A stretch of DNA of 64,000 nt from Falsiroseomonas sp050563545 (GCF_050563545.1 NZ_JBNXUM010000001.1:310001-374000); one strand, 5' to 3'. Positions 25,842 to 35,815 are shown, counted from the stretch's first letter. Program-made: numbers and translations. Notes: generated from the letters alone by a model not told the origin.

Positions 25842-28800
25842 CGCGGCCCTTGCGGCCGCTGCGGCGCTGGCGCCGGCCGCTGCTGCGGCGCCGGCGCCTG
25901 CGCCGGCGGCAGCGCGTCATCCGGCCCGTACACCACCACGCGCCCCGTGTTCTGCCGCGCGAAGACGCCAGGCCGGTACATGTCCTGCGCCTCCATCCCC
26001 GGCAGCTCGAAGCGGCCCGGCGTCACCGCGCGCACGCGCACTGCGAGCCGCGCCAGCGGGTTCTCCGCCGTCAGCGTCACCGCCGCGGCGTAGCGGTCAT
26101 CGCGCGCCGGCGTCGCCTCGGCCTCGGTCAGCGTGCCGAGCCAGGCCATGCCCTGGATGTCGCCCGCCGGCAGCCGCGCCGTGATCTCCCACCCCGCGGG
26201 CAGGCCCTGCAGCACCATCGCCTGGTGACGCTCGTTGGTCAGCGCGCGGGCTTCCAGCAGCAGCACGAAATTCGTGCCCGTCCGCACGCGATCGAGGTCG
26301 AGCGGCTGCCCGTCCATCGCGAAGAAGCGCCGCGCGACGCGCATTCCCTGCGAGGCCGCAGGCAGCGGGGAGCTCGGCACGCCCACGATGCTCACGGCCT
26401 GCACCACGGGCTGGTCGCCGCGGTTCGTCGCCGATCCCGACTGCGTCAGCCCCGCCGCGACGACCTGCGCCGTCGGCAGGTCGCGCCCGTCCAGCGACAC
26501 CCGAAGCGGCCGCCCGTCGCGCCCGAGCAGGCTTGCCGCCGCGACGGCCCAGGCCTGTTCCTGCGTGTTGGCGATGGCCGGCGTGAAGTCGGCGCCGGGC
26601 AGGCGCCCGAGCAGTTGCGGAATGCGGTCCTGGCCGACGCCGCTCTCCCTGAGCAGCACCGCGATCGCCAGGATGTCGCGCTGCGCGCTGCCGAAATCCA
26701 CGAACCACCATTGCCGGTCCGTGGTCGCCAGCGCGCGGTCGAAGATCTGCTCCGCCCGCGCGCGGTCGCCGGCGCGCGCGAAGGCCGCGGCGAGCTGCGC
26801 GCGCGCCAGCGGCGTCGGCAGCGCGTCCACATCCTCCGCCAGGCGCCGCGCCGCGCCGAGCCGGTTGCGCCCCGCCATCGCCAGCACATGCACGCGATAG
26901 GCGACGAGCGCCCGCGCCTCGGGGCTGCCGAGGCCGGTGTCCAGCCCCTCATCGGCCGCCTGCAGCGCCTGGTCCAGCGCGCCCTGCGGCACCGTCATCC
27001 CCGCGGCGCGGGCGCGCAGCAGCACCTCGGTCGCATAGAGGCTCGCCCATTCCACGACGTTGCCCTCGGCCGACCAGAAGCCGAAGCGCCCGTCGTAGCG
27101 CTGACGATCGAGGATCGAGGTCACGGCCTCCTGCAGCATTCCCGCATCCTCGGCCGCGAGGTCCGGGTTCTGCGGCGCATAGACCAGCGCCATCGCGCGG
27201 GAGGACGCCTGCTCGATGCAGTTCAGGGGGTAGCGCTTCAGCGCGGCGAGCATGCCGCCGGGATCGAAGCGCACCGGCGCGCCCCAGGTCGCGCGCGCCG
27301 CCCAGGTGTTGCGGATGAAGCGGTCCGACGGCACGGGCACCGGCGCGGTGGCGCCTGGTGCCAGCGTGCTGACCGCGACCTCCGTCACGGAAGGCCGCGA
27401 CGACCGCACGGTGATTCGCGATTCGCGTTCGGTGACGAAGCCGTTCGGCCCGGTGACGGCGAGCCGGATCACGCCCTCGCCCGCCATCACCGCGCGCAAG
27501 GACGTCGCCGGCGTCATCCGCGCCCCGGTCGCGAGCGCGCCGCCGAGCTTGTTCGGCCCGGCGAGCTCGACCGCGCCGGTCGCGCTCAGCGTCGCCACGA
27601 CATCGCCCGCCGGCAGTTCGATGTTGTGCAGCAGCACGGGTAGCCGGACCTCGTCGCCGGGCGCGAGGAAGCGCGGCAGCAGCGTCTCCGCCACCACCTG
27701 CTCGCGCACCGTCATCGGCCTGCTCGCCGCGCCGATCCGCGCGCCGTCCCAGGCGACGACCATCAGCCGCACCTCGCCCGCGAAATCCGGCATGTCGAGC
27801 GGCACGCGCGCCACGCCGTCCGGCCCGACGCTGACGATGCCGCTGAACAGCGCCACCAGCTTCTGCGGGATCTCCAGCATGCCCGTGCTGTCCGCGCCGT
27901 CGCCGCCCTGGCGCAGCGTCGCGGCCTCGCCCTCCGCCGGCGCGATCAGGCGGCCGTAGTCGTCGCGGATATCCACGCCGAGACGGCGGCGCGCGAGGAA
28001 ATGCTCGACCGGATCGGGCGAGCGGAAGTTCGTCAGGCGCAGGATGCCCTCATCCACAGCGGCCAGCGTCAGGCGGGCCTGGGTCGCGCCGGGGATGCGC
28101 ACCGGGACTTCCACGCGCCTGCGCGGCCGCACGAGGTCGGGCGTGTCGATCGCGACCTCCATCCGCCGCGTCGCGGGATCGAGCCCGATCCACGCCAGCC
28201 CCAGCGCGCGCGCCGGGCGGCCCGCCGGCGACTGGCCCGCGCGGAAGACGCTGACGGCAATGTAGGCGCCGGGACCCCAGGCCGCGTCCACCGGCACCTC
28301 GATCTCAGCACCGGCTTCCGGCACGGCGATGTCGCGCAGCGAGACCAGCCGGTCCGTCAGCACCGCGACACTCGCCTGCCCCGCGAAGGGCGGCGTGATG
28401 CGGATGCGGGCGACCTCGCCGGGGCGGTAGTTCCGCCGCTCCGTCGCGAGGTCCACGCGGTCCGGCACCTCCGGCGATTCCGCGCCGGCCCAGCCCGAGC
28501 GGAAGCGGTAGGAGGCGATGGCGAGCCCGTTCGGCTCCGTCACCTCGATGCGGTAGCGGCCGAAGGGCAGGCGACGCGCAAACGTCGCGGGCGCATTCGG
28601 CGCGACGCGGATGTCCGTGCTGTCCACGGGCTCGTCGCGCCAGACCGTCTCGTAGCGCGCCACGCGCTCGCGCAGCACGATCCGCCAGTCCGGGCGTTCG
28701 CGCACGAGGCGCAGGCGCAGCGTCGCCGCGATCGCCTGGCCGTCGGGGTTGACCGCGGCGATGTCGAAGCCGGCTTCGGCGTTCGCGTCCACCGCGTCGC

Positions 28801-31021
28801 CCTGGAAGCCCGGCCGGATCGCGAGCAGCGTGCCGCGCGCGCGCACCGGCAGGGAGAAGCGCGTGCCGCTGGCCCGCCCGCCCGGCTCCTCCATCAGCAC
28901 CGAGACCTCGGCCTTCACCGGCCGCGTCGTGTCCGGCGCGCTCGGCAGATTCAGCGTGAGGGTCGAGCGGCCCTGCTCATCCGTCTCGGCGATCTCGAAG
29001 CTCTGCAGGTCCGGCGAGTAGCTCTCGTCGGCCAGGCCGAAGCGCCAGCCGCGCCAGGCCTCGAAGGGTTCGGGGTCGAGCAACAGCCGCATCTCCGCGC
29101 TGCCCGTCAGCCCCGCGCCCGGCGCGCCATAGAGGAAGCGGGCCGTCACCGGCACCTGCAGTGGCTGCCCGCCGACCAGCTGGCCAGCCACGGGCCCCGC
29201 CACGACCTCCAGCCGCTCCGGCACGAAGGCATCCACCTTGAAGGTCGCGCTGCCGATCGGCGGCGCGTTCGGGTCGGCATGGACCTCGATGCTCCACTGC
29301 CCGGCCGCGGCGCCGGCGGACAGCACGACGGGCACGCTGAAGGCGGCGTCGGCGCGCGCCGGCACGCCCTGCCAGAAGACCTGCCCGTTCGGCCGCAGCA
29401 CGCGCAGCCGCGCCGGCACGTCCACCGGCGCGCCGCCGGCGTCGCGCAGCAGCGCCGAGACGTTCACCGTCTCGCCCGGCCGGTAGATGCCGCGGTCCAG
29501 CCAGACGAACGCATCGAGCGGCCCGGGATGCGCCCGCCCCGCGGCGCCGCGATCCGACAGGTCGAAGGACGCGGTCTCGAGGTCGAGCGAGGCGAAATCC
29601 TCGCTCTGCAGCGCATGCAGCGACAGCGGCGCGAGCGGCCCCGTGCCGCGCAGCAGCGCCGCGCCGAAGCGCACCAGGCCCTGCGCATCCGTCGTCGCCT
29701 CGCCGAGGATATCGTTGTTGCGCGCGATCAGCCGGACCTGCACGCCGGCCTTCGGCGCGGCGTCGGAAAAGCCCCGCACCTGCGCCGCGAATCCCGCCGC
29801 GCTGCGCCAGGCCGTGATGCCGAGGTCGGTGACCATCACCGCCACCGCGGTCTCGGCGTCGTAGCGCCCGCGCCCGCCATCGGCCGGCCGCGCCACCAGC
29901 ACATACATCCCCGGCCCCGCCGTCAGCAGCGCGTCGGGCAGCGGCAGCGCCTGGCGCACCAGGCGGTTCGGCTCGGCCTGCGGCATCTCCGCCCGGCCTT
30001 CCCAGACCAGCCGGCCGGACTCCTCCGCGATGTTGTTCGCCGTCCAGCTTTCCAGCTGCTCGCCCGGCCGCCAGTCCCGCGTCAGGCCGGGCAGCGAACG
30101 CTCCGTCACCCGCATCAGCTTCAGCGACAGCGCCGAGACGTTCACCGCCGAGACCGTCAGCCTGGGCTGCTGGCCCCGCGGCAGGATGAAGGCGCGCGTG
30201 TCGAAGACCAGCCGCGGCGCGCGGTTCGGCATCGCGACGTTGACGTTGGTGTCGCGGCTCAGCCGCAGCCCGTCCTCGCCCGGCATCCCCGCGCGCAGCA
30301 CGAGCCGTGTCGTGCGCCCCCAGGGCAAGCCGGCGACGCAGAGCTGGTCGCTCTCCTTCGTCACGGCCATGCCCGGCAGCGCGGGCTCCGCGCGCACCCA
30401 ATCCCCGGGCTGCCAGTCGGACCGCCGCGAGGGCGCGGTGGTGAACGCGATGCAGGCCCGCGCGGGCTCGGCATCCGGCTCGGTCCTGACCTGCCGCACC
30501 AGGATGCCCGCGGCGCGGCGCGCGGCGGCCAGCGCATCCCGCGCCTTCACATCGTCGGGAGCGCGCTCGACCACCGCCTCCAGCGCCTGGATCTGCTGCG
30601 CCGGCAGGTCCAGCCGCCGCAGCGCCTCCGCCATCATCGCGAGGGAGGGGATCTCCGGCGCGCCGCCCGGCACCATCATGAAGGCGCGCCAGGCCGCCTG
30701 CAGCGCGCGCCGCGCCTCCGGCGGGTTGCGGCGGAGCTGCGCATCGGCCAGCGCCATCCAGTTGTCAGCGGTCGCCTGGCCCGCGGCGATCCGCTCCTCC
30801 CACGCCGCCGCGGCAGCCGGCCAGTCGTTGCGCTGCATCGCTGCCCGCGCACGCTGTTCCGCCTGCGCCCGCTGCTGCGCCGTCCCGCCCGCCGGCATCC
30901 GCCGCGTCAGCGAGGATTCATAGCCCAGGGCATCGTTCTCGAGCCCCGGTATCTCAAAGGCGGGCGCCGGTGTCGCGAAGCTCAGCACAAGAAGGATCAG
31001 CAGCGTCAGCAGGCGGCGCAT
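25838..31021 (-). CDS. Bacterial alpha-2-macroglobulin
   Basis: A 1727-residue periplasmic protease trap of the bacterial alpha-2-macroglobulin family (YfhM-like). A Sec signal peptide starts MRRLLTLLILLVLSFATPAPA; no lipobox Cys is seen, unlike E. coli YfhM, so the protein may be soluble. MG domains fill the first two thirds, with GPLDAFVWLDRGIYRPGETV near residue 510 as an MG signature. The thioester motif CIEQ is at Cys1268-Gln1271 in the RYPLNCIEQASSRAM context, followed by an alpha-alpha toroid. The conserved order with pbpC suggests it protects the cell after envelope breaches that PBP1C repairs. The ATG at 31021 is preferred over one 16 codons earlier because it opens the signal peptide. 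Confidence 0.95.
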   Translation of the reverse strand: MRRLLTLLILLVLSFATPAPAFEIPGLENDALGYESSLTRRMPAGGTAQQRAQAEQRARAAMQRNDWPAAAAAWEERIAAGQATADNWMALADAQLRRNPPEARRALQAAWRAFMMVPGGAPEIPSLAMMAEALRRLDLPAQQIQALEAVVERAPDDVKARDALAAARRAAGILVRQVRTEPDAEPARACIAFTTAPSRRSDWQPGDWVRAEPALPGMAVTKESDQLCVAGLPWGRTTRLVLRAGMPGEDGLRLSRDTNVNVAMPNRAPRLVFDTRAFILPRGQQPRLTVSAVNVSALSLKLMRVTERSLPGLTRDWRPGEQLESWTANNIAEESGRLVWEGRAEMPQAEPNRLVRQALPLPDALLTAGPGMYVLVARPADGGRGRYDAETAVAVMVTDLGITAWRSAAGFAAQVRGFSDAAPKAGVQVRLIARNNDILGEATTDAQGLVRFGAALLRGTGPLAPLSLHALQSEDFASLDLETASFDLSDRGAAGRAHPGPLDAFVWLDRGIYRPGETVNVSALLRDAGGAPVDVPARLRVLRPNGQVFWQGVPARADAAFSVPVVLSAGAAAGQWSIEVHADPNAPPIGSATFKVDAFVPERLEVVAGPVAGQLVGGQPLQVPVTARFLYGAPGAGLTGSAEMRLLLDPEPFEAWRGWRFGLADESYSPDLQSFEIAETDEQGRSTLTLNLPSAPDTTRPVKAEVSVLMEEPGGRASGTRFSLPVRARGTLLAIRPGFQGDAVDANAEAGFDIAAVNPDGQAIAATLRLRLVRERPDWRIVLRERVARYETVWRDEPVDSTDIRVAPNAPATFARRLPFGRYRIEVTEPNGLAIASYRFRSGWAGAESPEVPDRVDLATERRNYRPGEVARIRITPPFAGQASVAVLTDRLVSLRDIAVPEAGAEIEVPVDAAWGPGAYIAVSVFRAGQSPAGRPARALGLAWIGLDPATRRMEVAIDTPDLVRPRRRVEVPVRIPGATQARLTLAAVDEGILRLTNFRSPDPVEHFLARRRLGVDIRDDYGRLIAPAEGEAATLRQGGDGADSTGMLEIPQKLVALFSGIVSVGPDGVARVPLDMPDFAGEVRLMVVAWDGARIGAASRPMTVREQVVAETLLPRFLAPGDEVRLPVLLHNIELPAGDVVATLSATGAVELAGPNKLGGALATGARMTPATSLRAVMAGEGVIRLAVTGPNGFVTERESRITVRSSRPSVTEVAVSTLAPGATAPVPVPSDRFIRNTWAARATWGAPVRFDPGGMLAALKRYPLNCIEQASSRAMALVYAPQNPDLAAEDAGMLQEAVTSILDRQRYDGRFGFWSAEGNVVEWASLYATEVLLRARAAGMTVPQGALDQALQAADEGLDTGLGSPEARALVAYRVHVLAMAGRNRLGAARRLAEDVDALPTPLARAQLAAAFARAGDRARAEQIFDRALATTDRQWWFVDFGSAQRDILAIAVLLRESGVGQDRIPQLLGRLPGADFTPAIANTQEQAWAVAAASLLGRDGRPLRVSLDGRDLPTAQVVAAGLTQSGSATNRGDQPVVQAVSIVGVPSSPLPAASQGMRVARRFFAMDGQPLDLDRVRTGTNFVLLLEARALTNERHQAMVLQGLPAGWEITARLPAGDIQGMAWLGTLTEAEATPARDDRYAAAVTLTAENPLARLAVRVRAVTPGRFELPGMEAQDMYRPGVFARQNTGRVVVYGPDDALPPAQAPAPQQRPAPAPQRPQGPR

Positions 31022-31225
31022 GGCGTTCTCCACGACCGGGAAGCGAACCGGGGGCGGGAAGCATGGCACGCAGCGCGCCCTGCGTCGCGGGGGTGATATG
31101 TGCCGCGTGTTTCATGGCGGCGTCACACGCGACATGCGTGCAACCGGATTCCACGCCCTCGCGACATCGCCGCGACACCGGATCCTGCGACGTTGCGCAG
31201 GACGCCGTTCCAGGGAGACCCGCGC

Positions 31226-31690
31226 ATGCCGACAACCCGCCATGCCGCCGCCTTCGCGCTCTGCCTCGCCACCGCGCCAGCCGCGGCGCAGGATTCCTGG
31301 CACAACCCCTATACCGGGCGGAACTGGAACAATCCGGGCTCCTCGCTGATCGACACCTTCCTGCAGAACGACGCGCGGCGCCGCATGATGATGCAGCAGC
31401 AGGGCTCGCAGCCCGGCGCCGTCGCCTCGCAGCCCGGCCGCGATCCGTCCTTCCGCCTGGTCAACCGCGGCGGCGCGACGATCAACCAGCTCTACGTCTC
31501 CTCCACGCAGTCCGACCAATGGGGGCCGGACCGGCTCGGCCAGGGCGTGCTGCCCTCGGGCCAGGCCTTCATCGTGCGGCTGCCGCAGGGGATGTGCGCG
31601 AACGACATCCGCGCCGTCTTCGCCGACGGTCGCGTCGCGGAGCGGCGCGGCGTGGACACCTGCGGGATCACCGACCTCGCCTTGCCCTGA
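31226..31690 (+). CDS. Secreted protein of unknown function
   Basis: A 154-residue protein with a Sec signal peptide (MPTTRHAAAFALCLATAPAAAQ). A Gln/Met-rich linker follows at residues 50-70. The C-terminal domain (about 75-150) has FRLVNRGGATINQLYVSST, WGPDRLGQGVLPSGQ and IRAVFADGRVAERRGVDTC. This type of domain recurs in alphaproteobacterial secreted proteins without a known function. Two cysteines in the mature part could form a disulfide. ATG at 31226, with AGGGAGA before it. Divergent from the macroglobulin gene; convergent with the MFS gene, 6 bp between stops. Confidence 0.8.
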   Translation: MPTTRHAAAFALCLATAPAAAQDSWHNPYTGRNWNNPGSSLIDTFLQNDARRRMMMQQQGSQPGAVASQPGRDPSFRLVNRGGATINQLYVSSTQSDQWGPDRLGQGVLPSGQAFIVRLPQGMCANDIRAVFADGRVAERRGVDTCGITDLALP

Positions 31691-31705
31691 GGCGGGCTAC
31701 CCGCC
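31691..31705. terminator. Short hairpin between convergent stops
   Basis: GGCGGG (31691-31696) and CCCGCC (31700-31705) flank CTA, which is the complement of the MFS stop codon. The loop is therefore the stop of the opposite gene. Weak as a terminator: 3-nt loop and no U-run. Confidence 0.35.
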
Positions 31706-33100
31706 CCTTCCCCCATGCCCCGACACCCGCGCCCCCACATCGGCGGGAAGGCGCAGCATGGATGGCAGCGACATCAGCACCACCGCCGCCGAGACCAGGA
31801 AGCCGATCCCGAACTCGCTCGCCCCCGGCGATGCCGCGCCGGTGACCAGCATCGCCGCTTCCAGCGACAGCGATCCCAGCACCACCCCCAGCGCCTGGCC
31901 GAGCTGCTGCATCGTCCCCGTCATCGCCGTCGCTGGCGCCAGCTTGCCCTGCGGCACATCCGCAAAGGCGAGCGTCCCGAGCGAGGTGAACTGCAGCGCC
32001 CGCGTCAGCCCCCCCGCCGCCAGCACCGCGAAGATCGCGACCAGCGGCCAGGCCTGGGTGAACAGCGCGCAGGCCGCGACGCCGATCGCCGCCAGCACCG
32101 CGTTCACGCTCAGCACGGCGCGGAAGCCGAAGCGCTTCAGCAGCGGCCGCACCAGCGGCTTCATCGCGAAGGCGCCCAAGGCCGTGGCAAAGGTGATGGC
32201 GCCCGACGCGCTTGCCGACAGGCCGAAGACGATCTGCAGCTTCAGGGGCAGCAGGAAGGGCAGCGTCGAGGCGCCGACGCGGAACAGCGTGCCAGCCCCC
32301 ATGGAGACACCGAAGCTCGGCAGCCGCATCAGCGACAGGTCCACCGCCGGCCGCGCCGCGCGGTTGGAATGGCGCACCGCCATCACCGTCGCGACCACGC
32401 CCGCCAGCAGCGCGACGGGCGCGAACCAGGGCGGCGCGATGCCGCGCCCGATCGTCTCGAGCCCCGCCATCAGCAGCGCCAGCGACAGGCCCCACAGCGT
32501 CAGCCCCCTGATGTCCATCGGGCCGGGATCCTGCGGCTCGACCTCGGGGATGAAGAACCAGACCAGCAGCAGCCCGAGGCAGCCCACCGGGATGTTCAGC
32601 CAGAAGACCGCCCGCCAGGAGAAGGCGTCGGTCAGCAGCCCGCCGACCGGCGGCCCGAAGACCGGGCCGAGCAGGCCGGGCATGGTCAGCCAGGTCATGG
32701 CGACCACCAGCTCCTCCTTGCTCACCCGGCGCAGCAGCAGGAGCCGCCCGACCGGCACCATCATCGCGCCGCCGAAGCCCTGCAGGATGCGCGCGGCCAC
32801 CAGCGACACCACGCCCTGCGACAGGCCCACCAGCGCCGAGGCCGCGGTGAAGATCACGATCGCCGCCATGAAGACGCGCCGCGCCCCGAAGCGGTCCGCC
32901 ACCCAGCCGGAGACGGGGATGAAGACGCAGAGCGCGACGAGATAGGACGTGATCGCGACGGACAGGTGCACGGGATCCACCTGCAGGTCGCGCGCCATCG
33001 CCGGCAGCGCCGTCGCGACCACCGACGAATCCAGGTTCTGCATGAAGAGCGCGCTGGCCACGATCGCCGCGACGGCGCGGGGGTCCTTAGCCCTCGGCAC
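31697..33100 (-). CDS. MFS transporter, DHA2 (EmrB/QacA) type
   Basis: A 467-residue drug/metabolite efflux-type MFS protein with about 14 hydrophobic segments. Signatures are ALFMQNLDSSVVATALPAM in helix 1 (DHA2 motif D1), WVADRFGARRVF in the loop between helices 2 and 3 (motif A) and LLGPVFGPPVGGLLTDAFSWR in helix 5 (motif C, antiporter). The start is GTG at 33100, which overlaps the end of the acyl-CoA ligase gene by 14 bp; the longer ATG reading at 33289 is a shadow of the ligase. The overlap implies coupled expression, so the pump may export a product or substrate of the ligase; that is inference. Confidence 0.9.
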   Translation of the reverse strand: MPRAKDPRAVAAIVASALFMQNLDSSVVATALPAMARDLQVDPVHLSVAITSYLVALCVFIPVSGWVADRFGARRVFMAAIVIFTAASALVGLSQGVVSLVAARILQGFGGAMMVPVGRLLLLRRVSKEELVVAMTWLTMPGLLGPVFGPPVGGLLTDAFSWRAVFWLNIPVGCLGLLLVWFFIPEVEPQDPGPMDIRGLTLWGLSLALLMAGLETIGRGIAPPWFAPVALLAGVVATVMAVRHSNRAARPAVDLSLMRLPSFGVSMGAGTLFRVGASTLPFLLPLKLQIVFGLSASASGAITFATALGAFAMKPLVRPLLKRFGFRAVLSVNAVLAAIGVAACALFTQAWPLVAIFAVLAAGGLTRALQFTSLGTLAFADVPQGKLAPATAMTGTMQQLGQALGVVLGSLSLEAAMLVTGAASPGASEFGIGFLVSAAVVLMSLPSMLRLPADVGARVSGHGGRGG

Positions 33101-34577
33101 GCGCCATCTCGCGCAGCCCCGCGCGCCGGATCTTGCGCCCGTTGGGTCCGTCGGTCGTGGGGAAGGCCTCCAGCGCCACGATGCGCCTCGGCACCTTGAA
33201 CCGCGCGAGGTCGCGCGCGCAGGCCGCGAGAACGGCCTCCGCGTCGAAGCCCGGGCCGGGGATGACGAAGGCGATGGCGGCGCCGTCATCGGCCACGACC
33301 TGCGCGGCGCGGATGCCGGGCTGCGCCGTCAGGAAGGCCTCGATCTCCTCCGGCGCGACGAGGAAGCCGCCGAGCCGCAGCGCATCGCCCGCACGCGTGA
33401 CGAAGGCGAAGCCGCCATCGGGCTGCACGGTTGCGATGTCGCCGCTGCGGAACCAGCCGCCATCCCACGCCGCCGCCGGCGCGTCCTCATCGCCGAGATA
33501 GCGGTCGAACAGCGACGGTCCGCGCAGCCAGAGCCCGCCATCCCCGTCCACCCGGAACGCCGCCTCCCCGCTCGCCGGAATCCCGCCGCCCGTCGCAGCG
33601 TGCGGCCCGCGGGGATCCTGCAGCGCGAACAGCGCCTGCGCCTCGGAGCTGCCATAGACGCCGCGCGCGGCCAGGTTCAGTCGCGCACTCTCCGCCATCA
33701 CGCGCTCCGCCCGCCCATGGAAATTCGCGAAGCCCGTGAAGGCGAAGGGGCGGTAGGGCTCGCGCGCCGCCTCGGCCAGCATCAGCAGCAGGTCGTCGCC
33801 ACCGACGAGGTGCGTCACGCCATGGCGGCGGATCAGCGCATCGGCCTCATGCGCGTCGAAGCGTTCCATCGGCAGGATCGCCGCCCCGCCGGCCAGCGCC
33901 GCCAGCGCCGCCGCCAGGCCGAAGGTCCCGCAGAGCGGCACGGCAGCGAGGAAGGCCGCGCCCGGCGCATCGGTGCCGATCCGCGCCGCGACGTCGCAGG
34001 CATGGCGGGCGATGCTGCGCTGGCGGTGCAGCACGAGCTTCGGCCCCGCGGTGGTGCCGGAGGTCGTGAAGGTCAGGCACTCCGCGTCTTCCGACGAGGC
34101 GTCCGGCGCCTCCGCGCCGCGCAGCATGCCGATGGGCGTGCAGCGCAGCGCCGCCAGCTCGCCCTCGTCCAGACCATCCACGCCGATCGCGAAGCGCAGC
34201 GAGGCCCGCGCCTGCGCCGGCACGGCGCCGATCACCGCCGCCGCATCCACCGGAGCGAAGTCGCGCGCCACCGCGATCGCGCGGGGTTGTGCGCGCGCCA
34301 GCAGGGGCCCGATCTCGCCGGCACGGAAGCGCGTGTTCAGCAGCACCGCGCAGGCGCTGCGGCGGGCCAGCGCCAGCAGCAGCAGGATAAGACCGGGCCG
34401 GTTCGGCAGGAACAGCGCGACGCGATCGCCCGGCCCGATCCCGCGCGCGGCGAGCCCGCCGGCGAGGCGGCGGACCTCGGCCGCGGCCTCGGCCCAGCCC
34501 ATCCCCGGCAGCGCCGGCGCGTCGGGCCGCGCGGCGGCGGTGCGCTCGAGCAGGTCGGTGAGGGTGGCGGGGGCCAT
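33087..34577 (-). CDS. AMP-dependent acyl-CoA synthetase/ligase
   Basis: A 496-residue adenylate-forming enzyme that activates a carboxylic acid with ATP and CoA. Motifs: LTFTTSGTTAGPKLVLH (A3 P-loop) near residue 165, YGSSEAQ (A5), WFRSGDIATVQPDG (A7) and NGRKIRRAGL (A10, catalytic Lys) at the C-terminus. The substrate is not predictable; benzoate-like, medium-chain or other acids are possible. It heads a two-gene unit with the DHA2 transporter and is divergent from the PsiF-repeat gene. Confidence 0.92.
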   Translation of the reverse strand: MAPATLTDLLERTAAARPDAPALPGMGWAEAAAEVRRLAGGLAARGIGPGDRVALFLPNRPGLILLLLALARRSACAVLLNTRFRAGEIGPLLARAQPRAIAVARDFAPVDAAAVIGAVPAQARASLRFAIGVDGLDEGELAALRCTPIGMLRGAEAPDASSEDAECLTFTTSGTTAGPKLVLHRQRSIARHACDVAARIGTDAPGAAFLAAVPLCGTFGLAAALAALAGGAAILPMERFDAHEADALIRRHGVTHLVGGDDLLLMLAEAAREPYRPFAFTGFANFHGRAERVMAESARLNLAARGVYGSSEAQALFALQDPRGPHAATGGGIPASGEAAFRVDGDGGLWLRGPSLFDRYLGDEDAPAAAWDGGWFRSGDIATVQPDGGFAFVTRAGDALRLGGFLVAPEEIEAFLTAQPGIRAAQVVADDGAAIAFVIPGPGFDAEAVLAACARDLARFKVPRRIVALEAFPTTDGPNGRKIRRAGLREMARAEG

Positions 34578-34691
34578 GCCGGCCCATCATGGGACCACCC
34601 CGCCGGTGCCGCCAGAGCGGCCGGGGGCGGTTTCGCGCATCCCTCCGCCGCCTCCCGCGTTGGCGTCGCGGTGAGCAGGACGGAGGCCATC

Positions 34692-35189
34692 ATGTCACGT
34701 CATCCAATCGCGGCCGGCATCCTGGCCTGCGCACTCGGCATCGCGCCGGCGCTGGCCCAGGCGCCGGGCGCGCCGCCGGGCACCGGCGGGCAGGGGCGCC
34801 CGGCGCCCTCCAACACGCAGGGAGCGCAGCAGGACCGCATGCGCAACTGCAACGCCGAGGCCGGGACGCGCCAACTGGCGGGCGATGCGCGCCGCGACTT
34901 CATGAGCGAATGCCTCGCCGGCCGCATGCCGCCGGCGGCCGGCCGGCCCAGCGCCGCACAGCAGGCGCAGCAGGACCGCATGCGGCGCTGCAACGACCAG
35001 GCGGGCTCGCGCCAGCTCACCGCCGATGCGCGGCGGGCCTTTATGAGCGACTGCCTCGCCGGCCGCGACGCCACCGGCGCGACGCCGGCGACGCCGTCCG
35101 CGGGCTCGGGCGGCGCGGCGCGCGCGGGATCCGGTGCCGCGGCGCCGTCGGCGACCCCCGCGCCGCAACCGGCGACCCCCAGCCGCTGA
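34692..35189 (+). CDS. PsiF-repeat secreted protein
   Basis: A 165-residue exported protein with the signal MSRHPIAAGILACALGIAPALAQ. Two PsiF repeats follow: QQDRMRNCNAEAGTRQLAGD/FMSECLAG near residues 46-77 and QQDRMRRCNDQAGSRQLTAD/FMSDCLAG near 92-124, each with two cysteines. The tail is Ala/Thr/Pro/Ser-rich and probably disordered. PsiF in E. coli is phosphate-starvation inducible but its role is unknown; no Pho box was identified here. ATG at 34692. Confidence 0.88.
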   Translation: MSRHPIAAGILACALGIAPALAQAPGAPPGTGGQGRPAPSNTQGAQQDRMRNCNAEAGTRQLAGDARRDFMSECLAGRMPPAAGRPSAAQQAQQDRMRRCNDQAGSRQLTADARRAFMSDCLAGRDATGATPATPSAGSGGAARAGSGAAAPSATPAPQPATPSR

Positions 35190-35231
35190 CCCCGGCCCTT
35201 TCCCCGCCGCCGATCTGTGGCAGGATGACGC

Positions 35232-35705
35232 ATGGCGAAGAACACGGTCTGCCTCTGGTTCGACAAGGATGCGGAGGACGCGGCGCGCTTCTACGCCGCG
35301 ACCTTCCCCGACAGTTCGGTGGGCAAGGTCTTCCGCGCCCCCGCCGACTTTCCCTCCGGCAAACAGGGCGACGTGCTGATGGTGGAATTCACCGTCGCCG
35401 GGGTCGCCTGCATCGGGCTGAACGGCGGCACCGCGTTCCGCCACAGCGAGGCCTTCAGCTTCGCCATCGCGACGGAGGACCAGGCGGAGACCGACCGCTA
35501 CTGGGATGCCATCGTCGGCAACGGGGGCCAGGAGAGCGCCTGCGGCTGGTGCAAGGACCGCTGGGGCATCTCCTGGCAGATCACGCCGCGCACCCTGATG
35601 GAGGCGATGGCCGCCGGCGGCGACGAGGCGCGCCGCGCCTTCCAGGCCATGATGACGATGAGGAAGATCGACGTCGCCGCCATCGACGCCGCGCGGCGGG
35701 GATAG
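35232..35705 (+). CDS. VOC-family (PhnB-like) protein
   Basis: A 157-residue glyoxalase/bleomycin-resistance-fold protein of the PhnB/'3-demethylubiquinone methyltransferase' type. It starts NTVCLWFDKDAEDAARFYAAT and carries VMVEF-type core strands, GLNGGTAFRHSEAFSFAI and CGWCKDRWGISWQITPR, all typical of this branch. The C-terminal helix has AFQAMMTMRKIDVAAI. Such proteins are probably metal-independent or unknown enzymes; no reaction is assigned. Despite database names of this kind it lacks a methyltransferase fold. Confidence 0.9.
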   Translation: MAKNTVCLWFDKDAEDAARFYAATFPDSSVGKVFRAPADFPSGKQGDVLMVEFTVAGVACIGLNGGTAFRHSEAFSFAIATEDQAETDRYWDAIVGNGGQESACGWCKDRWGISWQITPRTLMEAMAAGGDEARRAFQAMMTMRKIDVAAIDAARRG

Positions 35706-35815
35706 TCGCCGGCGCCTCTCGCCCATTCTCGCTTTGACATCGCCCCGGCGCGCGGCGCGGAGTGCGCGGGCGGTCGCCCGGCGGCCGCTGCCCTGGATGT
35801 CACGGGGGATGGACG

